From Rosellinia necatrix (lineage: Eukaryota > Ascomycota > Sordariomycetes > Xylariales > Xylariaceae): DNA of 64,000 bases. The first letter of the stretch is position 1, and each line of letters begins with the position of its first letter. This document shows, piece by piece, positions 52,210 to 63,569 of the stretch. The notes beneath the pieces are model-generated. The model saw nothing but the letters and a program-made list of their open reading frames with translations, had not been told where the DNA came from and did not search any database. The position numbers and the translations under genes are program-made. The DNA is taken from the NCBI GenBank assembly GCA_021209875.1, contig JAGYVD010000007.1, forward strand, positions 3,844,001-3,908,000, in the 5' to 3' direction.

Positions 52210-52337
52210 AAAAAGCATAAATAAAAAATAGTTATATTAAAAAAAAATCTAAAATATAAATAATATCTACTTAAAATAAATAAATATAAGCTATGCTCTA
52301 GCTAAATTATAAAGACCCACTTTTATCCACTTATCTG
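52210..52337 (+). repeat. Right terminal direct repeat of the AT island
   Basis: Mirror image of the left copy in mutation load: its inner (left) half is converted (AGCATAAATAAA), while its outer end keeps GACCCAC, TCCAC and CTG. Only transitions separate the two copies over the aligned length. Confidence 0.8.
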
Positions 52338-53315
52338 TGTGCACGCAGCTGGGGTACCTTAGGGTTTCTTCAACATGTACGGTATGTGTCTCCATGTTTC
52401 AAGCAGGGACTGACAGAAAGGGTATAGGCCGTCCATTTGCACCCCCGCTCGCCACTCAACTCAGCGGCAGCCCCCTAGCTTGGCTCCAACCTATCTACGG
52501 CGTGTATACCTACCTGCGTGATGGAGACGGAGGGAAGTAGCGCAGTACGTGTCTGTACGTGTAACCACCTATGATGCCCGTGTTCCTTCAACCCCCCGGT
52601 TTTTCTTGGGGTACCTCTACCTACCTAAGTTAAGTAAGTACTTATTACTGGTACCCGCTCTCTACTAGGTAGACTACTGGTAGGTAGTGGGTAGGTAGGT
52701 ACCTACACTAGATAGGTAGACCTGTTGTCAGACTCGTGAACCTGTCCGCCCAACCTTGGAAGCAACCAAGCCAACCCCACCACCACATCCCTTCCCTCCC
52801 ACCGTCTGTGTCGAGCCAATCCTAGACGGGCGCCTCACTTTTTGCCGACCTCAAGTCCCCTTCGTCGCCTTCATCGTTCGCATTGCTCCCCGACCGTGTG
52901 TGCGCCTCGAACCTGTCCGCTGCTGTATTTAAACCGCCATACGCCCTCCTGCCTACCAGCTGTCCAATTTCATATCATATAGCGAATTTATATATTTACC
53001 AGACGCATCGGTCAGTGTCTGTCTGCCGAGCAGACTCGCGCATAGCTCACCGTCGGGTGGACGGGCGACACTGGGCTCGAGCTAACAGACCACAGTCATG
53101 TACTAGAGATCTCTGGATCGCGAACCCCCCGCGGTGTTTTGGTACGGTCGCCTACCCAGGCTCCCGACGTCCTCGCGACCACCGCATCGCTGCGCCCGCC
53201 GCAACAATAAATAGCTGCCTCCCCCCCGTCGCGCGGCTCCCCCTCCCATCGTCCTTCCGCCCTCTCCATCCCTCACTAAACCTCCAATGCCCGAGACTGC
53301 CGCCCGAATAGCCAA
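52338..53315. other. Intergenic region right of the AT island
   Basis: Normal composition resumes immediately. ACCT/AGGT tracts lie at about 52610-52710. The pyrimidine-rich stretch at about 52780-53280 probably contains the promoter and 5' leader of the gene at 53316. Confidence 0.55.
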
Positions 53316-56284
53316 ATGGCAGGTCCAACCCCCGATTTCCAGTTGCCAAACTCCCCCTTCTTCAATATCTATGCCGATGCGCCCCAAGCGCCCAGCTCGC
53401 CCAGCCTCCCTGGTGGGCCGTGCAATTACGTTGATTTGACTCCTGGCGCTGGTGGACATAAATGCGGATGTCGTCGTTTCTGGAGTCGCACTTCCTTTAG
53501 CGGCCCGGAGAGAGAGGGAGCCTGCCCGGATTCCCACCCGGATATGCCATGGGATATGAGGACCAGATACATTGGTGCATGTGTTCCCACCATGCCTGCT
53601 TTCATGATGATGCCCGCGATAGCCAAACCCTCGGACCAACCCCCATTGTCGCGCCCTTCCAGGCGAATGGCCAGGAAAATGAACGTCCTAGGGCTAACCG
53701 TGAGCCACTCACCCCAGTGATCCCGGATCTATCTTTCAATCCACCCTATTCCGTAGGCCAGAACATGGACATGAATGCGCTTACCAATCCTACTTCTTTT
53801 TCCGGTGGACGTGAGGTGAATGCGCGACCAGGTGAAGGCGCCGAGCCCTCGATTCCCGATACATTGCCCTGGGCCAGTGTTGTTGAGTCGGGGCTCAACC
53901 AAGCCGGCTCATTGCCCCCTATACCTAGCCAGTGCCTGATGCCATCACAGCCAAGTTCAACCACCTCCTCCGCTCGGATTGCTTATCTAAAACCCTTCGC
54001 CGGAAAAGGGCTCCAGACACTGAGTGGTGTCAGATCTACAGTACTTGAGCCTCTTCGGGAACAGAGCAACTCAGCCGAGCCGGAAGATCATGACACCATT
54101 GACCCTGACGCGGACCAGTCTGGGGAGGATGACCAGACGGTTACCAACACCCCGAAATCAACACGAAACAGAGATATCGCCGACCGGCGAGACCAGTCAC
54201 CTGTTTCGAGGGCACACCGTGAAACTTTGCATTTACTCTCTAATACTGTCCAGGGCCATGAGCAGCGCATCGAAAACCTTGAAAGCATTTCGTTTTCCGC
54301 TGCTGCTCATGACGCATGCCATGAGAAGCACGACCAAGCCGACCTGAGGGTCACGGAGCTCGAGTCACGTGTTGAGGAGGTCGAAAAGATCCTCAATGAT
54401 GGCGCAGGTCATACTTCGGGTTCTGGTTGGTCACGGCGCAACGGAATCGACGATGCGACAGCCAGCGTCGTCTCAGTCTCAACCAGCACAGGTAGCTACA
54501 TCATGGATCGCGTGGAGCTTCAAAGCGAACTCCGAAGTTTGAGAGCACAACTCAGCCAATTACAGGGCATCTCCTCTTTACCCTCGCCTTCACGGCCTTG
54601 GGAGGTTGAGGTTGTCTTCCTCCCTTTCCCCCTTAAGAATGTATGGCTGGAGTCGCGCGACTTTAGTAGTCAACGTACCTCGCTGGGCAGTTCTGCGGAG
54701 TCTGATCCATGGACGCAGCTGCCGAACAACTTCGAGCCTCAGTCGCCTGGCTTTGGTGATTGGGCTGGTCCTGAAGTTGACTCGGACTGGCTACTTGGAC
54801 GTGCATGCGCTCCCGACAACATGATTGCACAGAGACTGAGGAGTCGCGGCTTGGTGAAGAATGTCACTGTGCGTGGTCCCGACGCACGAAGCGTTCAGCA
54901 AGCTATGGCTGAGGCTTTCGGCACGCTGTTTCGGACATTCTCCCGAATGCAAGCCAATGTACATCACGGCTCCACCATCAACCATCGCGTCACAAAATTT
55001 TTGGGTTTACAATCGCCTTGGGTGCCTCTACGAAAGCTTCACAAAGATTCTAGGCTTCGCTTTCTTACGCCCGCCGAGATGGTAACGTCTGTTTCCTGGG
55101 ATGTTCAATTCCTAATTTCCAGCGTCGTAATGAAATCGCACGGCATCCAACGTCTCTTCATCACACATCCCGAGGCATACCTCCAAGATCAATACGCATA
55201 TGAAAATGCCTGGACATGGCAGCGTCTACGCGAATTAAGCCGAGTCTATGCGGACTCACAATGTAGCCAGGAAATCCTTGAGGGGGATGCCAAAGAAGAA
55301 TGTTGGGTCTGGAACAAAATTTTGGATGAACCATCAGTTGTCGGTAGTCACGTATTTAGAGGACAGGTCATGCAGGCGTCTGCACAGGATCATTGGCGAG
55401 CTGTGTCGACTTTATCATCGCGGGGCGCCTTCCTTGATGCCAGGGCCACGACAACATCCCTCGTCGCGAGGCGCTCTGTTTCACGGGCACGCTCCCCAGT
55501 CATGATTCAGGACAGAAGGGCTTCTAGGCCCCCCCGAGTGCGGACCACCTCCATGCCGTCCATTCTTCAAGCTATAGTCTCGCCGGCGATTGCTAAAAGA
55601 CGGCTCACTCCGCATGGTCATCCAAACGAGCGATACATTTCACCCCAGCCGAGTCGCGCGGCCCAGATAGTCGCACTTGCCAAACGCCGCAGCACTCGTT
55701 CGCCGTCTGTCCGACCACGTTTGAATCGGTACACACCGCGCTACAGCACATCGTCACCTAGCCCTATGCCTGAAGTGTTGGGACCGCGTGGCACAACCCC
55801 TTTTTATGCAACACCGTATAGCAATGCACCTTTCATCGACACACGGCCCGGCCATGGTGGTAACATGCTTGACGACGACATGGACTCCGATTTCGATGGG
55901 GCCGAGAGCGACAGTGATATAGATGTTTATGACGACGAACAATTGGAAAGCGAAGCGGACGGAGACGATAGCTCCATGGCAGACCTCGGCCACGATTCGT
56001 ACCGATCTAAACAGCACGAGTCTTGGCAGGACGGTCACGCTCCCGAGGATGAGCCGTGGCCAGGTATCGAAGATGTCGAGAACCGCGACCCAGACGTGAG
56101 CATTCATGTAGACGACGACGCCATGGTTGACGACGATGCTAGTAGTAGCTTAACGACGGTCAACCCGGTCGAGCATGAGGCTCAGAGTCAAGGGTCGAGC
56201 GTGCCCAGCGAGTATCCGAGTAACGAACCACCATGGATTACTAGCGGGAGGGAGCAGGAGTTTAGGGCTTCCGATTATCAGTAA
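53316..56284 (+). CDS. Large Cys-motif/acidic-tail fungal protein with frame break
   Basis: Two overlapping frames appear to be one gene. The first starts at 53316 (MAGPTPDFQLPNSPFFNIYA, SLPGGPCNYVDLTPGAG, HKCGCRRFWSR). The second, open from before 53549 to 56284, begins IHWCMCSHHACFHDD. CGCRRFW and WCMCSHHACFH look like two halves of one Cys/His-rich, possibly zinc-binding, motif, so a shift of +2 (or -1) between about 53490 and 53520 is needed. The GAGAGAGAGG tract at about 53508-53517 is a likely slip point, and no convincing intron of the right phase was found. Further on: a coiled coil (HEQRIENLESISFSAA and ADLRVTELESRVEEVEKI), a helical mid-region (NVTVRGPDARSVQQAMAEAF), a basic Ser/Arg stretch, and a strongly acidic C-terminus (DDDMDSDFDGAESDSDID). 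Function unknown. If the break is real the gene would start at 53549 or be dead. Confidence 0.7.
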
Positions 56285-58093
56285 AAGCCCATACGGCTCG
56301 CTCCCTCCGGATATTGAAGTTGCCGGCCTTGCGTGTCGGAGGTCTCTCATCCGAGAGAAGGATATGCAGTTTCCTACCTGTTTCCCATCATCGTTTTGGA
56401 TTGCTTATTTATTATAGCTTTTAGCAGGTGAAGGGAGGCAAGCGATGGAGTTTTCTCGGGTGGGAGGCACACTGGGATAATATAATTATCCTTTTTGGAC
56501 ACTATCCTCACTCTTAGACATGGTTTTTTTCCCTCTGGTCTAGCTTTGCTTCTCCTCATAGTCATCACGGGGGGGCATGGGAGCGATCATTACGGATGGG
56601 AGGTTAGATGAGGCGTTGGAGGGCTTTTGACGGTGTCTCGTGGTATATATGACCTACTATTTCCCTATCTTGTTCGGGCTCGCATATACTCCTATCATCT
56701 GTTGTCTTTCTAAATTCGGGGGGAGCCAATACTCGAAAGCTCAGGCTCCACCGACTTATACGATACGATGTATACAATATACTGATACTGGGCATTCCGT
56801 CGCTGAGGACGTCAAGTCTTGCCATCCATTTTGGAAGGGGTCGGATGTGTTTGAGTGAAGGATAAATGAGGGTGAGGACGAGACTAAGCATCCGAGATAT
56901 GTCTGTATTGACTTGAAGCGAGAAAGGATCCGTGGAGATACTACAGGCATATACTCTCAACTTAGTGTAGACTTACCATGCAAGAGACACAATTCTCCAT
57001 GTGTGACTAGAGGATTCGCAGAAGACCTTGTCATACGAACTATGAGCAGAATATACGTAGCATACCCATCCTAGTTCATGGTAGGCTGGGGAGCCGTGTC
57101 ATTGCGTCACAGTTTATGGTTTATTGTATTAGCCCTCGAGGTGTCATCTACGCGAGGCATGAGATGAGGCATTAATAGGTCGAGTGGGCGGCGTTAGGAG
57201 TTTAGACGAAGACGTCTTCTCCGCAGCATCCTCTCATTTGTTGTGGTGGTGTGCGGGGTTGTATGTTGAGGCCGTCGGTCCGCACGCACGCAGTGAGTCA
57301 CCGTGGACATTACTTAGAACGTCTCGGTAGGTACTTAGGTAGGTAGGTAGGTAGGTTAGGTAGGTCAAGTAAGTAAGGAAGGAAGTAAGTAAGTAGGGAG
57401 GCAGCTCTGGTTGTGCGGGCGCGGTTAATGTCGTCCTACAGTGTCCGTAAAAAGACACAACCACATACACACACACACACACACACACACATACACATAC
57501 ATATAAGAAACGTATGTATAAGACTAAAGTTCAGGCTATGCGTCTGAAAGAGGGGATCAAGGTGGGGTTGGTCGTGAACACGCCTTATTCGTGCATCATG
57601 ACTGGCCACGACGAATGCGGGCAGCCCAGTCGGCCCCCGCCCGCTACCTATCTAACTACTGTATGCGGTGGTGTCTTCCCGTCCTAGTTTCGGAGTACAT
57701 ACAGCACCTGGTCTATCATGTCGGGGGTTCAAGTAGGTACCCGGCAGGTAGGTGCGTCGGCGGGTGTAATATATATATATACATACATATATGTGCGTGT
57801 GTGTGTGTGTGTTTATGGTGGTTCCCGGTCCTAAATCCCGTTTTCATCTCTTCTGTATTTTTCGTTAATTCATTCGGGACGGGCGAGCGAGCTGACAAGC
57901 TTATAAGAGGTTCACGAAGACTTATAAGAAAAAAAAAAAAGAATATCACGACCCCCTCAGAACTAGTTCCAGGACAAAAAAAAAAAACATTGCGCATTTT
58001 CAGACGTAGGGAGCTAGGACATCCCCACGATCCATCCTACAGGACAAGGCAAGACCAACAATCACCTTCGTTTTCTAACCTCATCTCGCAAAT
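56285..58093. other. Intergenic region
   Basis: No gene recognised. AGGT/AAGT tracts lie at about 57330-57400, an AC run at about 57469-57490, and AT/GT microsatellites at about 57768-57812. The A-runs at about 57928-57940 and 57975-57987 lie just upstream of the aldo/keto reductase. Confidence 0.55.
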
Positions 58094-59574
58094 ATGGCGC
58101 CCCCAGAGGATCTGCCCAAGATGACATACCGCTTCCTGGGCCGCTCCGGCCTTCAGGTCTCGGCCATCTCGATTGGTGGCTGGTTGACCTATGGCGGGTA
58201 TACTGAACAGGGTAAGTCACCCTTTCTTACTTGCGAGAGAGAGAAAGAAGGAAAAGGGGCTTGCATAGGGCGGAGAAACGCATGGGATGGGCTTCTTATT
58301 TTCCAGCGGGGGCGGTGGTGAGACTGAGGCGGAAGCAGTGATACGGGAGGAAAGGCGCGAGAAATGAAAAAACATTTGCTCACTTAAATTATTCTAGACA
58401 AGTCATACGAGTGCATGAAGGCCGCATATGACTGCGGTATCAACTTCTTCGACTGCGCCGAGGCTTACGCCGGTAAGTTACATTCCCTCTGGGACATCCG
58501 TGCCATGATCCTCGATAATCGGCCATCTGTATGGTTGCGCCCGATGTGCGGGTGGGGGAAATGAAGAAACTGACACATAGTGTCGATAGAGGGCAGGTCC
58601 GAGGAGGTCATGGGCCAAGCTATCAAGAAGTACGGCTGGAAGCGCAATGACATTGTTATCTCAACCAAGGTATGCACACCCTCGATTTCAGCCTTTTCCT
58701 TGCATTATCCCCTGTCTCTCTCTCTCTCTCTCTCTCACTCGCGTGGCTGTCACCCTCTCCTCAGGGGGAAATGTCCGTCCCAAAGCTAACGCCGCCGCCG
58801 TCAAGCTCTACTGGGGCGGCGCCTTCGGCGACAACCCGGTGAACAACAAGGGGCTCTCGCGCAAGCACGTGCTGGAGGGGATGGAGGCGTCGCTGCGGCG
58901 GCTGGGGCTGGAGTACGTGGACGTGGTGTACGCGCACCGGCCGGACCGGCAGACGCCGATGGAGGAGACGGTGCGGGCGTTCAACCACCTCATCAACACG
59001 GGCAAGGCGCTGTACTGGGGCACGTCGATGTGGGACGCGGACGAGATCGCGCAGGCGTGGCGGCACGCGGACCGGCTCGGCCTCGTGGGGCCGCTGGCGG
59101 AGCAGCCCGAGTACAACATGCTGTGCCGCGAGAAGGTCGAGCTGCAGTACGCCCACCTCTACCGCGAGGTCGGCACCGGCCTGACCGTCTTCTCGCCGCT
59201 GCGCCAGGGCGTGCTCTCGGGCAAGTACCGCGACGGCGTGCCCGAGGGCTCCCGGCTCGCGCAGGAGCAGGTCGAGTTCATCCAGGGCTGGTGGCAGCGC
59301 ACCGGCCGCGACGGGTTCGCGGAGACGGTGCGGCAGGTCAACCGCCTCGAGCCCATCGCCGACGCCCTCGGCCTCCGGATGAGCACCCTCGCCCTCGCCT
59401 GGGTCCTCAAGAACCCCCACGTCAGCTCCGCCATCATCGGCGCCAGCTCCGCCGAGCAGGTCTACGAGAACGTCAGGGCCGTCGCCGCCGTCGACAAGCT
59501 CACCCCCCGAGATCATGCAGCAGATCGACGACATCTTCCAGAACAAGCCGCCCGCCGTCACCCCGAGGTATTAA
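58094..59574 (+). CDS. Aldo/keto reductase, Kv-channel beta-subunit-like, with 1-nt frame break
   Basis: Exons 58094-58211, 58398-58472, 58590-58669 and 58806-59574, with introns GTAAGT..CTAG, GTAAGT..ATAG and GTATGC..CAAG; the last has GCTAAC as a branch point. The protein (about 346 residues) reads [20 protein letters not shown], then [10 protein letters not shown] (catalytic Asp-Tyr), [84 protein letters not shown] and [17 protein letters not shown]. This is the AKR6/Kv-beta group of NADPH-dependent reductases. After DKLTP the open frame is wrong: the family ending [14 protein letters not shown] and stop TAA at 59572-59574 are found only if one C of the CCCCCC run at about 59505-59510 is ignored. 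This points to a sequencing error or a recent frameshift. Substrate unknown. Confidence 0.88.
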
Positions 59575-60668
59575 AAGGCCGCTTGGCCGGCCAGCCGGCC
59601 GGCCGGCCGGTCGCACACCCTAGCTCCGGGGTCGTGGGTCGTGGGCACGGCACGGCACGGACACGGACACGGGGTTAGGGGGGGAGGAAGGGGGTGGGGA
59701 GGGGGGGGGGAACCAATCTAATCCTAGAGGCGTCGACCTTTTTGCTCGTGTTGAAATAAGCGGCTCGAGGGGTTGTGGTGTGTCTTTGTCGCGATGGAAA
59801 GAGCTGGGGGGGAGGTGTCGGATACGAAAACAGACTAGAGATGTGAAGCACTCACTCACTCACTCACTCACCCACTCACTCACTACCTCAATAACTACAG
59901 GGGGGCCCTTTCACCGGGAGTTTGTTTCCTCGATGCGCTTTATCCGCCCGGGTGCGGACGTGCCGGAATTGCCACTCGGTAGGGCGGCAACAACGATACG
60001 TGTAGGCAAGGGTTTGTATGTAGTGTTCACACCGATGGCTCGTCGCCACCACTCCGTAGAAATCGTACGTTTTGGATCCGCGTCCATCGTCCATGTCTGG
60101 GGTGCTGCTATCATCCAATCTGGGGTATATTGCGGTGTAACACATGTTTTCTACCAAAAAAAAAAAAACCATTCCAAAACGTATTCACATGCCGGGCTCA
60201 TCCCTCGGTAGAGGCGCCCCGGTTCCTTCCTGGCTAGGTATTTAGACCAGATCTCTCAAATCCACCTCCCCCCACCCCCCCTTTGTATGCCGTTCTATAA
60301 TACAATCAACCCCCCACCCTCCCCCTTTCCCACCCGTCCTCCCCTTTCGCTTCATAGACGCGAGAATCTGGTGTTTTGGCGACCCATATCCCACCGCATC
60401 GCCGAGCGCCGCTCGATGTCCGGATATACGGTCGGCCCGCAAACTCATGTCTCACGCCTGCCTGGGCGGGTAAGTAGGTGGGTGAGGGGAGCCTCGTTCG
60501 TTCGTTCGTTCGTTCTATTGCAGCGGGGCGGCGCAATGCGAATGGATGCTCGTCGGTTGTCGCGCCGCGAAACTTCATCGCCTCCCATCGCGTGTCGCGG
60601 AATTAACCATCCTCTCCGGCTGCGCCCTCCCCACGGCCGTTCTATATATCGCCCGTCATCCATCGTCC
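59575..60668. other. Convergent intergenic region
   Basis: It holds a CCGG-rich palindromic run just after the reductase stop (about 59583-59612), CACGGA/GGACAC repeats (about 59646-59670), a G-rich run (about 59677-59712), CACT repeats (about 59850-59884) and GTTC repeats (about 60497-60514). No gene is seen. Confidence 0.6.
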
Positions 60669-61457
60669 TCAGGATGAAGGCAGCACGGCTCTTGGAGGTG
60701 GTGCTGGCTCGTCTGTTGCTAATGGCGTGGAGGTCGTGTCCGCTGCCGCCGCCGCCGTTAATGTTGTTATTGTTGTTGTTGTTGTCGTGGTCGCGTTTCC
60801 TGTGTCTTCTCTCGTCTCCCCGCCCGTTCCCGTCCCCGTCCTGGGCGGTTCATCGTATACCGGTGGGCTCTCGCCCGGGCTAACCACCGCCGCCGTCGTT
60901 ATCGTCGTCGTCGTATTTCCTGTAGTAGCCCTGGTCGTCCCTTCGTTCGTCGCTGCCCCCGTCGTCGCCGTCGTTGTCGTCGTCGTGGGCGGCTCATCGC
61001 CGTATAACGGCGGACTCCGGCTCGTGCCCACGGCGGCGGTGGCCTGGGAGTACGTCATCAGCTCGACGTCGCCGACGCCGACGCCGCCGTCCGAGGGCGG
61101 CTTCGGCGCGCTGGGCATGTACGCAGGCGGGGCCTCCCCGAGCTCGTTCAGCCCCTCCTCCCTGCTGCCGAGGCCGGCGCCGAGGCCGAGCCGCCTCGAC
61201 CTACTGCCGCCGCCGGCCCTCCGCCCCCCCTCGCCGGTCGTGAAGAGGATGACGCTGTCCGCGCCACCGCCGCCACCACCGCCGCGCCCGGCCTCGAGCT
61301 GGCGCGCCGCGTACGCCGGGTCCGCCACCATGCGCGCCAGGCGCCGCTTCCTCCGCCGGTACCGGTAACACGTTATCAGCGACGCTATCAGCCCGAAGCC
61401 GATCACCGGGATCAGCACGTAGCCGAAGGGGTTGGTACCCCCGCCGCCATCCGACAT
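60669..61457 (-). CDS. Single-pass membrane protein with three PPxY motifs (RCR-like)
   Basis: 262 residues in one exon. A short Gly-rich N-terminus is followed by one transmembrane helix (about residues 12-31, YVLIPVIGFGLIASLITC) and then RYRRRKRRLARM, a strong stop-transfer that puts the tail in the cytosol. The tail carries three PY motifs: EAPPAYMP, SPPLYGDEPP and SPPVYDEPP. PPxY binds the WW domains of Rsp5/Nedd4 ubiquitin ligases. The layout (short N-terminus, one helix, basic cluster, cytosolic PY motifs) resembles the fungal Rcr1/Rcr2 family and other Rsp5 adaptors that sort cargo to the vacuole. Between the motifs are long Thr/Ala repeats encoded by GTT/GTC-type triplets. Family assignment is tentative, the PY-motif membrane protein call is not. 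Confidence 0.75.
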   Translation of the reverse strand: MSDGGGGTNPFGYVLIPVIGFGLIASLITCYRYRRRKRRLARMVADPAYAARQLEAGRGGGGGGGADSVILFTTGEGGRRAGGGSRSRRLGLGAGLGSREEGLNELGEAPPAYMPSAPKPPSDGGVGVGDVELMTYSQATAAVGTSRSPPLYGDEPPTTTTTTATTGAATNEGTTRATTGNTTTTITTAAVVSPGESPPVYDEPPRTGTGTGGETREDTGNATTTTTTTITTLTAAAAADTTSTPLATDEPAPPPRAVLPSS

Positions 61458-63173
61458 AGCTTTTTCTTCTTCTATCTCCTTCTGTTCTCCCAGGGGGGGG
61501 GGTTGGCCTTTTCTTCTATGTTTATATATATATATATGACTGTGGAAGAGTTTACTTGGCGCGCCCGCCGAAGTGGTGGGTGGACCGGACTTGGGATGGA
61601 TGGTGGGTGTTCCCTTTTTTGTTAATTTTTATTTTTAATTTTGGATTTGAAACGTCCCCTTGGCGGGCGGGTTTGGATGAAACCCCCCAATCCGGGTTAA
61701 ATGGAGAGGATAATGGAGGAAGGACGCTTTTGGTTGGTAATGCCGGATTATGGAATCCGGGGGGAAGCCTTGGTTGTTCGCCGTTGACGCCTCGAAGCGT
61801 CAAGGTGAAGTGTACATGCAGTAGGGCAATTATTCTCCCGGGATATTCAACGGTCCCTCATATGAGAGAGAGAGAGAGAGAGAGAGAGGAAGAGAGGGAG
61901 AGAGGGAGGGAGAGCCAAATGCAAGGAAATGGATAATGTGACACTCGGATGATCCGGGTGCAAAGTGCAATGTAGTGTCGTGTATAGAGTATGGCAGCAC
62001 GGCAGGATAGTGTTTACAGAGAGATCCTCTTATAAGCGGATGGGTGATGGACAACAAAAATAACGATGGCTGAGGATGAGAGAGGCTGTGCTAATGACTA
62101 GGCTCAGAAACACAATATTCCCGAACTAAAGTCACTACTGTGTAAGTGGTACTCCTAGCGACGCAGACACCCCGGTTCACATTTCAGGGTCATCAATGCC
62201 AGTCAGTCAGCTTAGCTCCTGTATCGTGGTGCACATACTACTAGTGTACGTATGTATGTATGTTATGTATGTTCGTGATGCACATATGCCGTGGTGTGTG
62301 TACTGTGTGTTGTGTACACTACTTGCTACCTTTGCTAGTCATGTGAATGGTAAATGATCATGTAATATAATGATTCGCGGCGGCAGGGGAGGGGGAAGGG
62401 GGTGAGAATGGGACTTGCAAATGGGACTTGCAAATGGGACTGCAATTGGGACTGGGACCGAGAGTGGGAGCATGCATTGGAGTTGGCGGCGATGGCTTTA
62501 TGGCATCGTTGGGTCAGAGGGGTAATTCCAAATCATAGCGCACGTATTGCCATCGGAATATGGGAATGGCTTGTTGGGAGTAGTTCGTCAGTAATCCCTT
62601 CGGTCCCCTGTATGCAGTAACTTAACTTGACGGTGCGCCCCGTCATCCTTCCTGGCGATCGTCGGTCGAACAGCAGTGGCAGATGGAATGACCCAGGAAA
62701 TCGCACCCCATCCTACGGAAAGCACGGCAGTCGTTGCGTTTCAGTGACATTTAATTAGTTCGACGTACCTACCTAGGTAGCTCTGCACAGGTGCACTGCA
62801 TTGTGTATGGTTCTTCTCGGTCTCGGCTTTGCTTGGTTGCTGTCCCCCGGTTTTTGATGGATCCCCACTAGAATTGACCCCGGACTACCAATTGGGCTTA
62901 GTAGGCTACTAGGTACCTGCCTGGGTACCGCATTTGGTCATCCGAGGTGGCTGGTATCCGGAATGGAGTTATCCCGGTCACCAGCCACATCGCTAGTAAA
63001 CCACATCAGGCATAGCCACATTGCTTGGTTTCCGCTCCATCGTCAAGAAGGCGAAAGTTAAACATATCCGGGCCGGTTACACATCGAAATACTACCTCGC
63101 TCTCCACTTCAAGGACATAGCACAAGTTCTGGTATCGCTTATTCTAGCCCCAAAGCTATATATCTATTCGACA
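61458..63173. other. Intergenic region
   Basis: No gene recognised. Holds a TA run near 61521-61536 in the leader of the PPxY gene, a GA run (about 61864-61890), TATG repeats (about 62250-62272), three GGGACTTGCAAAT-like units (about 62410-62445) and ACCTACCTAGGTAG at about 62766-62780. The last 150 bp lead into Tfb5. Confidence 0.55.
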
Positions 63174-63569
63174 ATGGTTCGAGCAATCAAAGGTATAGAG
63201 ATATCCATCCGACTGATCTTGCCTGTGCCTGCTCCATTAGCCCCGTGCCAGCTGTGAATCTAACCGCTTCTGCTTGTTTAATAGGGACTCTGGTGGAATG
63301 TGACCCATCAATAAAATCCATCATCATCAATATCGATAGTGAGAAAAACGACTACATCATCGAGGACCTCGACGAATCGCATCTGTTAATTAAAGATGTC
63401 ATGGTGACACAGCTCAAAGCCAAGTTGGAGGAAGTAAGCATCTATCTCGTTTCACTTCGGGTCTGGTCGATAGCCTAAATAAGAATTCTAACCCGACATA
63501 TAGAGACTGAAGGAGACCGTTCCTTTCATCGAGGATGATTCGGGCTCCGACCGGGATAATAAAAATTGA
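63174..63569 (+). CDS. tfb5: TFIIH subunit Tfb5 (TTDA/GTF2H5)
   Basis: Exons 63174-63192, 63285-63433 and 63504-63569 (19+149+66 nt) encode 77 residues, the usual size. The sequence is MVRAIKGTLVECDPSIKSII, then INIDSEKNDYIIEDLDESHL, LIKDVMVTQLKAKLEERLKE and TVPFIEDDSGSD. MVRAIKG..ECDPSIK and the acidic D/E-D-LD motif are diagnostic of Tfb5/TTDA, the smallest TFIIH subunit, which stabilises p52 (Tfb2) and supports nucleotide-excision repair. The first exon is only 19 nt (introns GTATAG..ATAG and GTAAGC..ATAG), which hides the gene from long-frame searches. It converges with the partial gene on the other strand. Confidence 0.93.

Larger units (their letters stand above)
45391..52337. mobile_element. 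RIP-destroyed repeat element forming a ~7-kb AT island
   Basis: From about 45430 to 52310 the sequence is almost pure A and T; stop codons are so dense that no frame of 60 codons exists from 45335 to 52336. The block is bounded by 128-bp direct repeats (45391-45518 and 52210-52337) that differ only by G-to-A and C-to-T changes, the signature of repeat-induced point mutation. Direct terminal repeats and a total length near 6.9 kb suggest an LTR retrotransposon, but no protein is recoverable, the repeats do not show a clear TG..CA border and no target-site duplication was found. Neighbouring genes keep normal composition, so the boundary is sharp. Confidence 0.8.

Noticed and set aside
45391..52337. 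AT island as mitochondrial DNA insertion
   Set aside because: Terminal repeats that differ only by RIP-type transitions and the absence of any mitochondrial gene remnant favour a RIP-degraded nuclear element.
58761..59561. 266-codon antisense frame over the aldo/keto reductase
   Set aside because: Shadow of the GC-rich last exon, which itself matches the AKR family throughout.
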